This document shows, in pieces, positions 19,242 to 26,593 of a stretch of DNA of 64,000 bases. Location: assembly GCF_900111875.1 (NCBI RefSeq), contig NZ_FOJU01000004.1, positions 62,001 through 126,000 on the forward strand. Direction: 5' to 3'. Each line of letters opens with the position of its first letter. The stretch's first letter is position 1. Both the position numbers and the translations under genes were made by a program. Origin of the DNA: Poseidonocella pacifica. Its GTDB lineage: Bacteria; Pseudomonadota; Alphaproteobacteria; Rhodobacterales; Rhodobacteraceae. The notes below the pieces were generated by a model. That model was not told the DNA's origin. It searched no databases and worked only from the letters and a program-made list of their open reading frames with translations.

Positions 19242-19754
19242 ATGTGGCTTTTCGCCATCTTCATCGCGGTACCGCTCATCGAGATCGCGCTTTTCATCCA
19301 AGTTGGCGGGCTGATCGGCCTTTGGCCAACACTTGCAATCGTTGTGCTGACGGCGATTGCGGGGACCTATCTCGTGAAAAGTCAGGGGCGAAATGCGCTG
19401 TCCAGGATTCAGGCATCGTTCAACGAATTGACCGATCCGACCGAACCGCTGGCCCACGGGGCGATGATCCTTCTGTCCGGCGCGCTTCTTCTTACGCCTG
19501 GGTTCTTCACCGATGCTTTTGGCTTCTCTCTTCTTTTTCCAGCTGTGCGCCGCGCCGTATTCCGGTCCATGCGCCGCCGCATCAAGGTACAAAGCTTTCG
19601 CACGGGGCCCGGCCCGAGGCCAGTTTACCCAGATACAATTGAAGGGGAATTTGAGGAGGTTTCGGGTGAACCTGCTGAAAACGCGGGGCCCGAAGAGTTT
19701 GGTGACGGTACCAAGCGCCCCACACATCGCCCCTCCGGCTGGACGAAGCATTGA
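19242..19754 (+). CDS. fxsA: FxsA family membrane protein
   Basis: A small inner-membrane protein (170 aa) with about three hydrophobic helices in the first 110 residues, and the family pattern FIAVPLIEIALFI, then GALLLTPGFFTDAFG. E. coli FxsA affects phage T7 exclusion by F; its housekeeping role is unknown. The polar C-terminal tail is variable. The start follows AAGGGGG. It precedes secB by 58 bases. Confidence 0.9.
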   Translation: MWLFAIFIAVPLIEIALFIQVGGLIGLWPTLAIVVLTAIAGTYLVKSQGRNALSRIQASFNELTDPTEPLAHGAMILLSGALLLTPGFFTDAFGFSLLFPAVRRAVFRSMRRRIKVQSFRTGPGPRPVYPDTIEGEFEEVSGEPAENAGPEEFGDGTKRPTHRPSGWTKH

Positions 19755-19812
19755 GGCGCGACGGGGCATCTGGTAAGCACCGGTCCGAGATCATATCCAC
19801 CGGAGATTACAG

Positions 19813-20319
19813 ATGGCCGAGAACGGCAGCCTAGACGAAACCGCCGCAGGAGCAGCGCAACCTCAGCAGCAGATCAAGATGAACGTGCTTGCGCAATTCA
19901 TCCGCGACATGTCCTTTGAAAACATCCTCGCTCAGAAGGGTCTTCAGGGCGAAGCAAAGCCCGAAGTCTCCGTGCAGGTGAACCTCGATGCCCGCAAGCG
20001 CAGCGTCGAGCATCAGTATGAAGTGATCACGAAGCTGACCATCAATTCCAAGAACAAGGAGTCAGGCGAACCGCTCTTTTTGCTTGAGCTCGAATACGCT
20101 GGTGTCTTCCTGGTCGAAGGTCTGAAGGACGAACAGCTGCACCCATTCTTGTTGATTGAGTGCCCCCGGATGACATTCCCGTTCATCCGCCGCGTCGTCA
20201 GCGATGTAACCCGTGATGGTGGTTTCCCACCACTGAACCTAGAGACGATCGATTTCCTTGCGCTGTACCGCAACGAATTGACTCGTCGTCAGCAAGAACA
20301 GGCCGCTCCGGCCCAGTGA
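19813..20319 (+). CDS. secB: Protein-export chaperone SecB
   Basis: Tetrameric cytoplasmic chaperone that keeps preproteins unfolded and delivers them to SecA, 168 aa. Recognisable segments are MNVLAQFIRDMSFEN, LELEYAGVF and PFLLIECPRMTFPFIRRVVSDVTRDGGFPP (given in parts). The secB-dnaQ-coaE-aroE-maf order is an origin-proximal signature in alphaproteobacteria. It faces dnaQ, with a weak hairpin between them. Confidence 0.96.
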   Translation: MAENGSLDETAAGAAQPQQQIKMNVLAQFIRDMSFENILAQKGLQGEAKPEVSVQVNLDARKRSVEHQYEVITKLTINSKNKESGEPLFLLELEYAGVFLVEGLKDEQLHPFLLIECPRMTFPFIRRVVSDVTRDGGFPPLNLETIDFLALYRNELTRRQQEQAAPAQ

Positions 20320-20327
20320 TCGACCGG

Positions 20328-20358
20328 CCGGGCGTCTTAGCGCCCGGTCACGCTTTTT
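20328..20358 (+). terminator. Probable secB terminator hairpin
   Basis: A 7-bp GC stem, CCGGGCG / CGCCCGG, with a 6-base loop is followed by TCACGC and then five T residues. The T tract is displaced from the stem, so efficiency is uncertain. It overlaps the stop of the convergent dnaQ. Confidence 0.5.
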
Positions 20359-21040
20359 GCCGCCACAGAGCGTTTTCCCCAAGCTTCGCGATGAATGCAT
20401 CATGAGCCTCGGCCTCTGCTTCAGTCAAATGGCGCGGCAATGGCGCGGGCCTGGGATACGGGCGCCAATCGTCGCTTGATTGCGTCGTGGTCCGCTGCTG
20501 CTCACCACCGCTCAACCCAAAATCAGGCTGCCGTCCTCCAATCAGTTCGAGATAAACCTCTGCGAGAATCTCGGAGTCGAGCAACGCTCCGTGCAAGGTC
20601 CGCGAAGAGTTGTCGATACCGAACCGGCGACAAAGCGCATCCAGTGATGCCGGGGATCCCGGAAACTTGCGTCGCGCGATCGCGAGCGTATCGGTTGCGC
20701 GATCATGCGGGATCTGCGGCAATCCCATCCATCCCAACTCGGCATTGAGAAATTTCATATCGAAACTGGCATTGTGGATGATTAGCTGCGAGTCGCCGAT
20801 GAAATCGAGGAATGCTTGCCCGATTTTTGCAAAGACCGGCTGCTTTCGCAAAAAGTCATCGCCCAGGCCATGAACCTGAAACGCTTCTTGTGGCATGGAG
20901 CGTTCGGGATTGATGTACTGATGATATGTCTCGCCCGTGGCGACGTGGTTAAACAACTCCACCGCGCCGATCTCGACAATCCGATCCCCCTGCTCCGGCT
21001 CGAAGCCGGTGGTTTCAGTATCGAGCACAATCTCACGCAT
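20348..21040 (-). CDS. dnaQ: DNA polymerase III epsilon subunit (3'-5' proofreading exonuclease)
   Basis: DEDDh exonuclease, 230 aa, that proofreads for the replicative polymerase. Exo I is VLDTETTGFEP, Exo II is IHNASFDMKFLN and Exo III is HGALLDSEILAEVY. The C-terminal tail beyond about residue 180 is the flexible part that contacts the alpha subunit. It is the last gene of the maf-aroE-coaE-dnaQ operon and overlaps coaE by eight bases. Confidence 0.95.
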   Translation of the reverse strand: MREIVLDTETTGFEPEQGDRIVEIGAVELFNHVATGETYHQYINPERSMPQEAFQVHGLGDDFLRKQPVFAKIGQAFLDFIGDSQLIIHNASFDMKFLNAELGWMGLPQIPHDRATDTLAIARRKFPGSPASLDALCRRFGIDNSSRTLHGALLDSEILAEVYLELIGGRQPDFGLSGGEQQRTTTQSSDDWRPYPRPAPLPRHLTEAEAEAHDAFIAKLGENALWRQKA

Positions 21041-21623
21041 CCGAATTCTCCCGCAGTCGCTTCACAAGTGCTTGCACCTGCTCGCGGGTGGCTTCAAGCG
21101 TTTTGGTTTCTATGATCACATCGGCTCGGGCGCGTTTCTCTGCATCTGACATTTGTCGCGCGAGGATGTGATCGAGATCTTGTTCAGTCATCGCATTGCG
21201 CGACAGAACCCGAGCCCGCTGTATGTCTTCCGGCGCTGAGACACAGACGGTCAGGTCCATTTCCTGATCTGTCTTCGTCTCGAAAAGAAGGGGAATATCA
21301 AACACGGCGATGTCCGCAGCGGTCTCGTCGATGAATCGTCCACGATCTTCGCGAACCAGCGGATGGACGATATCCTCTATGCGTCGAAGCGCTTCAGGGT
21401 CATCGTGAATGATCTCCCGCAGCTTCGCCCGGGATACCGCGCCGTCCTGCACCGCGGAAGGATAGAGCGCTGCGATAGGCGCTACTGCGGCGCCGCCGGG
21501 CCCATAGAGGCGGTGGACCGCAGCATCTGCATCCCATACCGCGCAGCCAAGATCTGCAAACATGCGCGCCGTGGTCGACTTTCCCATTCCAATCGACCCA
21601 GTGAGCCCAATTCGGCAGGTCAC
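21033..21623 (-). CDS. coaE: Dephospho-CoA kinase
   Basis: Last step of coenzyme A synthesis, 196 aa. The P-loop GSIGMGKSTTA is at residues 10-20, followed by the CoA-binding-domain feature WDADAAVHRLYG and FDIPLLFETK. The start is GTG, overlapping the aroE stop (GTGA). No anomalies are seen. Confidence 0.95.
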   Translation of the reverse strand: MTCRIGLTGSIGMGKSTTARMFADLGCAVWDADAAVHRLYGPGGAAVAPIAALYPSAVQDGAVSRAKLREIIHDDPEALRRIEDIVHPLVREDRGRFIDETAADIAVFDIPLLFETKTDQEMDLTVCVSAPEDIQRARVLSRNAMTEQDLDHILARQMSDAEKRARADVIIETKTLEATREQVQALVKRLRENSDA

Positions 21624-22450
21624 TTGAGAATAAGGTCACGAAGTTCCGGGGTGACTTGCGGCCTCACCCCGAACCACCGTTCGAACCCCGGGACTGCTTG
21701 ATGGAGCAGCATGCCCAACCCATCGACCGTCCTGCAACCCCGCGCCTGAGCGTCCTGAAGGAGCGGTGTCTGAAGCGGCGAGTAGACGATATCGGTGACG
21801 ATCGTCTCAGGTCTCACACCTGCGAGTGAAAACCGAAGTTCCGGCTTGCCTGTCATACCCAGAGAAGTGGTGTTGACCAATAGGCCCACCCTGTCGACTA
21901 TCCCGGCGGCCTTTTCCCAATCGACGATCTGAACCTTGGCGCCGAACGTCTCCCGCAATGTTTCCGCGCGAATACGAGTGCGGTTGGAGAGAAAGATCCG
22001 CGTCGTGCCTGCGTCAATCAGTGCGGCCAACACCGCCCTCGCAGCGCCCCCGGCTCCAAGAACAAGCGCATCAGTAGCAGGGTCCCAGTCTGGGGCCCCC
22101 TGACGAAGGTTTTCGATGAACCCATATCCATCGGTGTTGTCCGCATGGATCCTGCCGTCCTCACCAAAGATGAGTGTATTCGCCGCCCCGATCATCGTGG
22201 CGCGGTCAGTTACGTTATGAGCAAGACGCAATACCGCTTCCTTGTGGGGCGCGGTCACATTAGCGCCCACAAATCCCATCCGCGGCATGGCACGCAGAAC
22301 GTCTTCGAGATTTTCGCTCGTGACATGGATCGGTACGTAATGTCCGGGAATATCGTAACTGCTAAGCCAGTGGCCATGAAGCCGGGGAGATTTACTAAAG
22401 CAAACCGGGTCCCCCATGACGCCGGCGAGCGGTATTTGGCTGTGCGTCAT
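21620..22450 (-). CDS. aroE: Shikimate dehydrogenase
   Basis: NADP-dependent reduction of 3-dehydroshikimate in aromatic amino acid synthesis, 276 aa. The substrate site FSKSPRLHGHWL, the catalytic-Lys segment VTAPHKEAVL, the dinucleotide-binding LGAGGAARAV and the late NTTSLGM are present. It overlaps maf by four bases and coaE by four bases, so the three are translationally coupled. Confidence 0.95.
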   Translation of the reverse strand: MTHSQIPLAGVMGDPVCFSKSPRLHGHWLSSYDIPGHYVPIHVTSENLEDVLRAMPRMGFVGANVTAPHKEAVLRLAHNVTDRATMIGAANTLIFGEDGRIHADNTDGYGFIENLRQGAPDWDPATDALVLGAGGAARAVLAALIDAGTTRIFLSNRTRIRAETLRETFGAKVQIVDWEKAAGIVDRVGLLVNTTSLGMTGKPELRFSLAGVRPETIVTDIVYSPLQTPLLQDAQARGCRTVDGLGMLLHQAVPGFERWFGVRPQVTPELRDLILK

Positions 22451-23058
22451 CCGCTGATGATCCCCCGCGTGGTCAGGTAGTTCAAGATTTGTAATAGCGG
22501 CAAACCCAGTATGGTGAAATAGTCGCCTTCAATCGAACTGAAGAGCCGAACACCTTCTTCCTCAAGCTTGTAACCCCCGACGGAGTGGCGGATGTTATGC
22601 CAGTTCCTCGATACGTAGTCCTCAAGATACTCATCCGTTGCGTCGCGCATCCGCAGATGTGCCACTCCGATGTGTCGCCAGACTGGGACGGCGTTTTCAT
22701 AGATCACAGCAGCCGACAGCAGAGTATGGCGGTCATTTCGAAGCCGCTTGAGCTGGTCGAACGCTTCGCCGGGTGATCCGGCCTTGGCTAAGCATGTCTT
22801 TTCATGCTGCAGTACCTGATCACAGCCCAACACGAGCGACGAAGGAAAGCGAAACGCCACCTTCCGCGCCTTTTGTTCTGCGAGAGCATCGGCGATGTCG
22901 CGCGGCGCCGCACCTTCGGCGAGAAGGCCCGCACGAAGTAACTCTTCGTCAACTTTGGCGGGGCAGACTGCGACCACCAATGCTGCATTTTCGAGCAGAG
23001 TCTTCCGGGTCAACGATCCGGAAGCGAGAACGATATGAGCGTCTTCTGTGGATAACAT
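22447..23058 (-). CDS. maf: Maf-family nucleoside triphosphate pyrophosphatase
   Basis: House-cleaning dNTP/NTP pyrophosphatase, 203 aa. The Maf motifs LASGSLTRKTLL, LGCDQVLQ and the EGDYFTILGLPL segment are present. First gene of the leftward operon. Its start codon lies in the edge of the proposed origin: the codons for Met-Leu-Ser-Thr contain a perfect DnaA box. Caulobacter and rhizobial origins also lie next to maf, usually with a DUF299 gene between, which is absent here. Confidence 0.92.
   Translation of the reverse strand: MLSTEDAHIVLASGSLTRKTLLENAALVVAVCPAKVDEELLRAGLLAEGAAPRDIADALAEQKARKVAFRFPSSLVLGCDQVLQHEKTCLAKAGSPGEAFDQLKRLRNDRHTLLSAAVIYENAVPVWRHIGVAHLRMRDATDEYLEDYVSRNWHNIRHSVGGYKLEEEGVRLFSSIEGDYFTILGLPLLQILNYLTTRGIISG
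23047..23055 (-). promoter_or_regulatory. DnaA box (TTATCCACA) in the maf start
   Basis: The + strand reads TGTGGATAA, the exact complement of the strongest DnaA box TTATCCACA. It covers codons 1-4 of maf and forms the left edge of the proposed origin. Confidence 0.65.
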
Positions 23059-23084
23059 TGGGTACTTCCGATCGGATAGTTCTT

Positions 23085-23115
23085 GCTTGAAACGGGCATA
23101 ACCCCTGTTTCAAGC
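23085..23115. repeat. Inverted repeat in the origin region
   Basis: Nine-base arms GCTTGAAAC and GTTTCAAGC are separated by 13 bases that contain a further GGG/CCC pair. A second shorter inverted repeat, TTGTAC/GTACAA with 11 bases between, lies at 23162-23184. These could be protein-binding sites or unwinding structures; no known consensus is matched. Confidence 0.7.
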
Positions 23116-23322
23116 GTTCGCCAACATTCCCATCCCACACAGACCTTTTCGCCGACATGGTTTGTACCCTGTGGGTTAGTACAACTTCGATGTTGGATAC
23201 TTTCGCCAAATTCCTGCTTGAGGAAAGAAGGTCCCGAAGATTTTCCAGTTTAACCCGTTGAAATAAATATATATTTCTAGAGTATTTCCGGTAAGTACCT
23301 TCTCCTGTCGTACTCAGATGGG

Positions 23323-23331
23323 TGTGTATAA
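23323..23331 (-). promoter_or_regulatory. DnaA box (TTATACACA)
   Basis: The + strand reads TGTGTATAA, the complement of TTATACACA, a perfect fit to the consensus TTATNCACA. A near-match, TGATCCACA, lies 16 bases further on (23348-23356) in the opposite orientation. Confidence 0.6.
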
Positions 23332-23415
23332 CTCATGGGAAAAAATTTGATCCACAGAAATCTGAGTCCCTACAAAATCATCATCACTTCTTTCTATATA
23401 TTATTTTCTGTAGAT

Positions 23416-23430
23416 GGTTGGCGACCAACC
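23416..23430. repeat. GGTTGG-cga-CCAACC hairpin before hemJ
   Basis: A perfect 6-bp inverted repeat with a 3-base loop sits 13 bases upstream of the hemJ start. It could modulate hemJ translation or be part of the origin's right edge. There is no T tract, so it is not a terminator. Confidence 0.5.
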
Positions 23431-23443
23431 GAAGGGCCGAGCC

Positions 23444-23890
23444 ATGAATTTTCTTCTCGATCTCTACCCTTGGACGAAAGTCGTTCACGTACTTTCCGTC
23501 ATTGCGTGGATGGCTGGGCTCTTCTACTTGCCCCGTTTATTCGTGTATCATGCGGAGCAGGTCGCGATCGGCGGAGAGACCGATCGATTGTTCCAGACGA
23601 TGGAATACAAATTGCTCCGTCTCATCATGAACCCGGCGATGTTGACGACGTGGATTTTTGGTTTGGCGCTTGTGGCAACTCCCGGCATCGTAGATTGGGG
23701 ATCGCTCTGGCCGTACACCAAGATTTTTGGCGTACTTGGCATGACATGGTTCCACCATTGGCTGGGGCTGCGCCGCAAAGAGTTTGCCGCTGGGCAAAAC
23801 CGGTTTGACGGCCGTCGCTACCGGATAATGAACGAGGTTCCGACGTTGTTGCTCATAGTCATCGTCGCGTCGGTCATCGTGAAGTTCTGA
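23444..23890 (+). CDS. hemJ: Protoporphyrinogen oxidase HemJ
   Basis: Four-helix membrane protein (148 aa) that oxidises protoporphyrinogen IX in bacteria lacking HemG and HemY. The family features are WTKVVHVLSVIAWMAGLFYLP with its conserved His, FVYH, and the C-terminal RRYRIMNEVPTLLLI. The ATG at 23444 is chosen over 23414 because it gives the normal MNFLLDLYPW N-terminus. It is the first gene rightward from the proposed origin and precedes rho, as in many alphaproteobacteria. Confidence 0.92.
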   Translation: MNFLLDLYPWTKVVHVLSVIAWMAGLFYLPRLFVYHAEQVAIGGETDRLFQTMEYKLLRLIMNPAMLTTWIFGLALVATPGIVDWGSLWPYTKIFGVLGMTWFHHWLGLRRKEFAAGQNRFDGRRYRIMNEVPTLLLIVIVASVIVKF

Positions 23891-23950
23891 GCTGAGGTTG
23901 ACTCAGCCCACGTCACTCGGGTATTGGCCCTGATCAACCCGTCCGGGTTG
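23891..23950 (+). promoter_or_regulatory. rho leader with two hairpins
   Basis: The 120-base gap before rho contains two perfect stem-loops: GCTGAG/CTCAGC with a 5-base loop directly after the hemJ stop (23891-23907), and CAACCCG/CGGGTTG with a 2-base loop (23935-23950). Neither has a T tract. rho is autoregulated through its leader in other bacteria, so a role in attenuation is possible but not shown. Confidence 0.45.
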
Positions 23951-24010
23951 CGAATTTCATCAAAATCGAGCGTTCAGGCCTCCACCGGTCACGCTGAAGG
24001 ATATGTTTAG

Positions 24011-25282
24011 ATGACCCAAGAGAGTCTCAACCTCGCAGACTTGAAGGCGCAGAGCCCGAAGGTCCTTCTTTCGATGGCTGAAGAGCTCGAAATCGAGAAC
24101 GCCTCGACAATGCGTAAGGGCGAGATGATGTTCTCGATCCTGAAAGAGCGCGCCGAAGAGGGCTGGGATGTCTATGGCGACGGCGTGCTTGAAGTTCTAC
24201 AGGATGGGTTCGGCTTTCTTCGCTCTCCCGAAGCGAACTATCTCTCGGGGCCGGACGATATTTACGTTTCTCCCGACATGATCCGTCAGTACTCGCTTCG
24301 CACTGGAGATACCGTCGAAGGCCAGATCAAGGCGCCTGACGATAGCGAGCGTTATTTTGCGTTGACGACCGTGACGGTGATCAACTTCGAGGATCCGGAG
24401 AAGGCACGCCACAAGATTGCCTTCGACAACCTGACGCCGCTCTATCCCGATGAGCGTTTGACGATGGAGGTCGAGGATCCAACGGTTAGGGACCGCTCTT
24501 CACGTGTCATCGATCTTGTCGCGCCGATTGGTAAGGGTCAGCGGAGTCTTATCGTTGCGCCACCTCGGACAGGTAAGACTGTTCTGTTGCAAAATATCGC
24601 AGCCAGCATCGAGAAAAACCATCCCGAGTGTTACTTGATCGTTCTGTTGATCGACGAACGCCCCGAAGAAGTTACAGACATGCAGCGGAGCGTGAAAGGG
24701 GAGGTCATTTCCTCTACCTTTGATGAACCTGCGACCCGCCATGTGGCGGTCAGTGAGATGGTGATCGAGAAGGCCAAGCGCCTTGTCGAGCATAAACGAG
24801 ATGTTGTGATCCTTTTGGATTCCATTACAAGACTTGGTAGGGCGTTCAACACTGTGGTCCCATCTAGCGGTAAGGTTCTTACAGGTGGTGTCGACGCCAA
24901 CGCCTTGCAGCGACCGAAGCGGTTCTTTGGCGCGGCTCGTAATATCGAAGAAGGAGGCAGTTTGACGATTATCGCGACTGCTCTGATCGATACGGGCAGC
25001 CGTATGGATGAAGTGATCTTCGAAGAGTTCAAAGGTACGGGTAACAGTGAGATTGTTCTGGATCGTAAGATCGCCGACAAGCGTGTGTTCCCTGCGATTG
25101 ACATACTGAAGTCCGGGACGCGGAAAGAAGAGTTGCTGGTCGAGAAGATCGACCTTCAGAAGACCTTTGTGCTACGTAGGATCCTTAATCCGATGGGTAC
25201 CACGGATGGGATTGAGTTCCTCCTATCGAAGCTGAAGCAGACAAAGAGTAATGCTGAGTTCTTCGATTCTATGAACACCTAG
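24011..25282 (+). CDS. rho: Transcription termination factor Rho
   Basis: Hexameric RNA helicase, 423 aa. The N-terminal RNA-binding cold-shock-like domain includes [14 protein letters not shown]. Walker A is [13 protein letters not shown], Walker B/Q-loop segments include [12 protein letters not shown], and the R-loop region is [13 protein letters not shown]. Conserved throughout. It is preceded by a structured leader and followed by mnmE after 21 bases. Confidence 0.97.
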   Translation: MTQESLNLADLKAQSPKVLLSMAEELEIENASTMRKGEMMFSILKERAEEGWDVYGDGVLEVLQDGFGFLRSPEANYLSGPDDIYVSPDMIRQYSLRTGDTVEGQIKAPDDSERYFALTTVTVINFEDPEKARHKIAFDNLTPLYPDERLTMEVEDPTVRDRSSRVIDLVAPIGKGQRSLIVAPPRTGKTVLLQNIAASIEKNHPECYLIVLLIDERPEEVTDMQRSVKGEVISSTFDEPATRHVAVSEMVIEKAKRLVEHKRDVVILLDSITRLGRAFNTVVPSSGKVLTGGVDANALQRPKRFFGAARNIEEGGSLTIIATALIDTGSRMDEVIFEEFKGTGNSEIVLDRKIADKRVFPAIDILKSGTRKEELLVEKIDLQKTFVLRRILNPMGTTDGIEFLLSKLKQTKSNAEFFDSMNT

Positions 25283-25303
25283 CGAGCTCAAAGGGCGCAT
25301 GTT

Positions 25304-26590
25304 GTGGATACGATCTTTGCCTTGTCAACGCCGCCGGGGAAGGCGGGCGTAGCGATAGTCCGTGTGTCAGGGCCGAAGGCGTTTGACGCAGCCGAAAAGC
25401 TGGCAGGCGGCGTTCCAGAACCCAGATATGCTTCACTGAAGAAAATACGGTCTTTGTCCGGGGCACTTATCGATGAGGGCTTGATCATCGCTTTCCCTAA
25501 GGGAATGAGCTTTACCGGTGAAAATGTTGTTGAATTTCAAGTACATGGAAGTAATTCCGTTGTAACTCTTCTTCAAGCCGAACTCGCCAAACTGGATGGT
25601 TTCAGGCATGCGAGAAATGGTGAGTTTACGCGGCGAGCACTTGAAAATGGACGGTTGGATCTCACCCAGGTTGAAGGTCTGGCAGATCTGATTGAAGCTG
25701 AGACTACTGCTCAGCATGCGCAAGCAATGTCGAGTTTCTTGGGGCGCTTCTCGGAGAAAGCTGAGGCTTGGCGCGCTGAGTTCGTCCAGATCAGCGCATT
25801 ACTTGCAGTGATGATCGATTTTTCTGATGAAGATGTGCCATCTGACGTGATACCTGTGGTCATCCCTCAACTAGCGAATATTCGTTATGAGATTTCAGCG
25901 GAATTGGACGGCGTTTCCGTTGCGGAACGCATTCGAGACGGATTCGAGGTCGCGATTGTCGGAGAGCCTAATGTGGGTAAATCCACGCTGCTGAACTACA
26001 TTGCGAGGCGCGAAGCGTCCATTATTTCGGACATACCGGGGACAACGCGGGATGTCATAGAGGTTCGCGTAGACCTCCGAGGGCTTCCGATTACGTTTCT
26101 CGATACGGCCGGTATTCGTGAATCCAGTGATCCCATAGAAGCGATGGGTGTGTCACGCGCTATTGCTCGCGCTGAGCGGGCGGACCTTAGGATATTTTTG
26201 GTGAATGGTGGTGAGAGCTTTGTGGTCGAACGAAAGCCTGGCGATATCGTAGTCGGTTCGAAGCGGGACTTAGGAAGCGACCGCGCTTTCGCCATCTCGG
26301 GCCTATCGGGCGAAGGCGTAGACGAACTTCTATCTGAGATCTCGGATATACTGATAGATCGAGTAGGGCTAGGCGGGCTAGCAACGCGAACGCGCCACTA
26401 TAATGCTCTAAAATCTTGCCGTGATGCGATTGACGAAGCGTTGCGTTATCTAGAACTAGGTGAGAGTAGCGTGGATTTAGCCGCGGAAGAAGTACGTTCA
26501 GCTGTCTATGCTCTTGAGGAACTTCTAGGTAGAGTTGACGTAGAAGAAATGCTCGGTAAAATTTTCTCATCCTTCTGCATTGGGAAATAG
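25304..26590 (+). CDS. mnmE: tRNA modification GTPase MnmE
   Basis: With MnmG it installs the cmnm5/mnm5 group on wobble U34. It is 428 aa. The N-terminal formyl-THF domain has FTGENVVEFQVHG. The G domain has G1 GEPNVGKSTLLN, G2 around GTTRDV, G3 DTAG and a GSKRD segment in place of NKxD. The C-terminal FCIGK carries the catalytic Cys. The start is GTG. The G4 sequence is GSKRD rather than NKSD, an uncommon but not disabling change. Base composition is visibly more AT-rich than in genes further from the origin. Confidence 0.95.
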   Translation: MDTIFALSTPPGKAGVAIVRVSGPKAFDAAEKLAGGVPEPRYASLKKIRSLSGALIDEGLIIAFPKGMSFTGENVVEFQVHGSNSVVTLLQAELAKLDGFRHARNGEFTRRALENGRLDLTQVEGLADLIEAETTAQHAQAMSSFLGRFSEKAEAWRAEFVQISALLAVMIDFSDEDVPSDVIPVVIPQLANIRYEISAELDGVSVAERIRDGFEVAIVGEPNVGKSTLLNYIARREASIISDIPGTTRDVIEVRVDLRGLPITFLDTAGIRESSDPIEAMGVSRAIARAERADLRIFLVNGGESFVVERKPGDIVVGSKRDLGSDRAFAISGLSGEGVDELLSEISDILIDRVGLGGLATRTRHYNALKSCRDAIDEALRYLELGESSVDLAAEEVRSAVYALEELLGRVDVEEMLGKIFSSFCIGK

Positions 26591-26593
26591 ACA

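Larger units (their letters stand above)
23059..23443. other. oriC: Putative chromosomal replication origin (oriC)
   Basis: This 385-base non-coding stretch lies between divergent maf and hemJ. It holds a perfect DnaA box at its left edge (23047-23055), a second match to TTATNCACA at 23323-23331, a one-mismatch box at 23348-23356 and a weaker one at 23170-23178. It also holds AT-rich segments (about 23260-23290 and 23377-23410) and several inverted repeats. The gene order around it matches known alphaproteobacterial origins, and a ParABS locus lies 3-7 kb away. Genes on both sides point away, as expected for replication-aligned transcription. Function is inferred. Confidence 0.72.

Noticed and set aside
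23249-23265. CtrA site in the origin region (TTTAACCCGTTGAAAT)
   Set aside because: Only one TTAA half is present; the second half seven bases on reads AAAT.
25304-26590. MnmE as a pseudogene because the G4 motif is GSKRD rather than NKxD
   Set aside because: The frame is intact, the other G motifs and the C-terminal FCIGK are conserved, so a functional GTPase is more likely.
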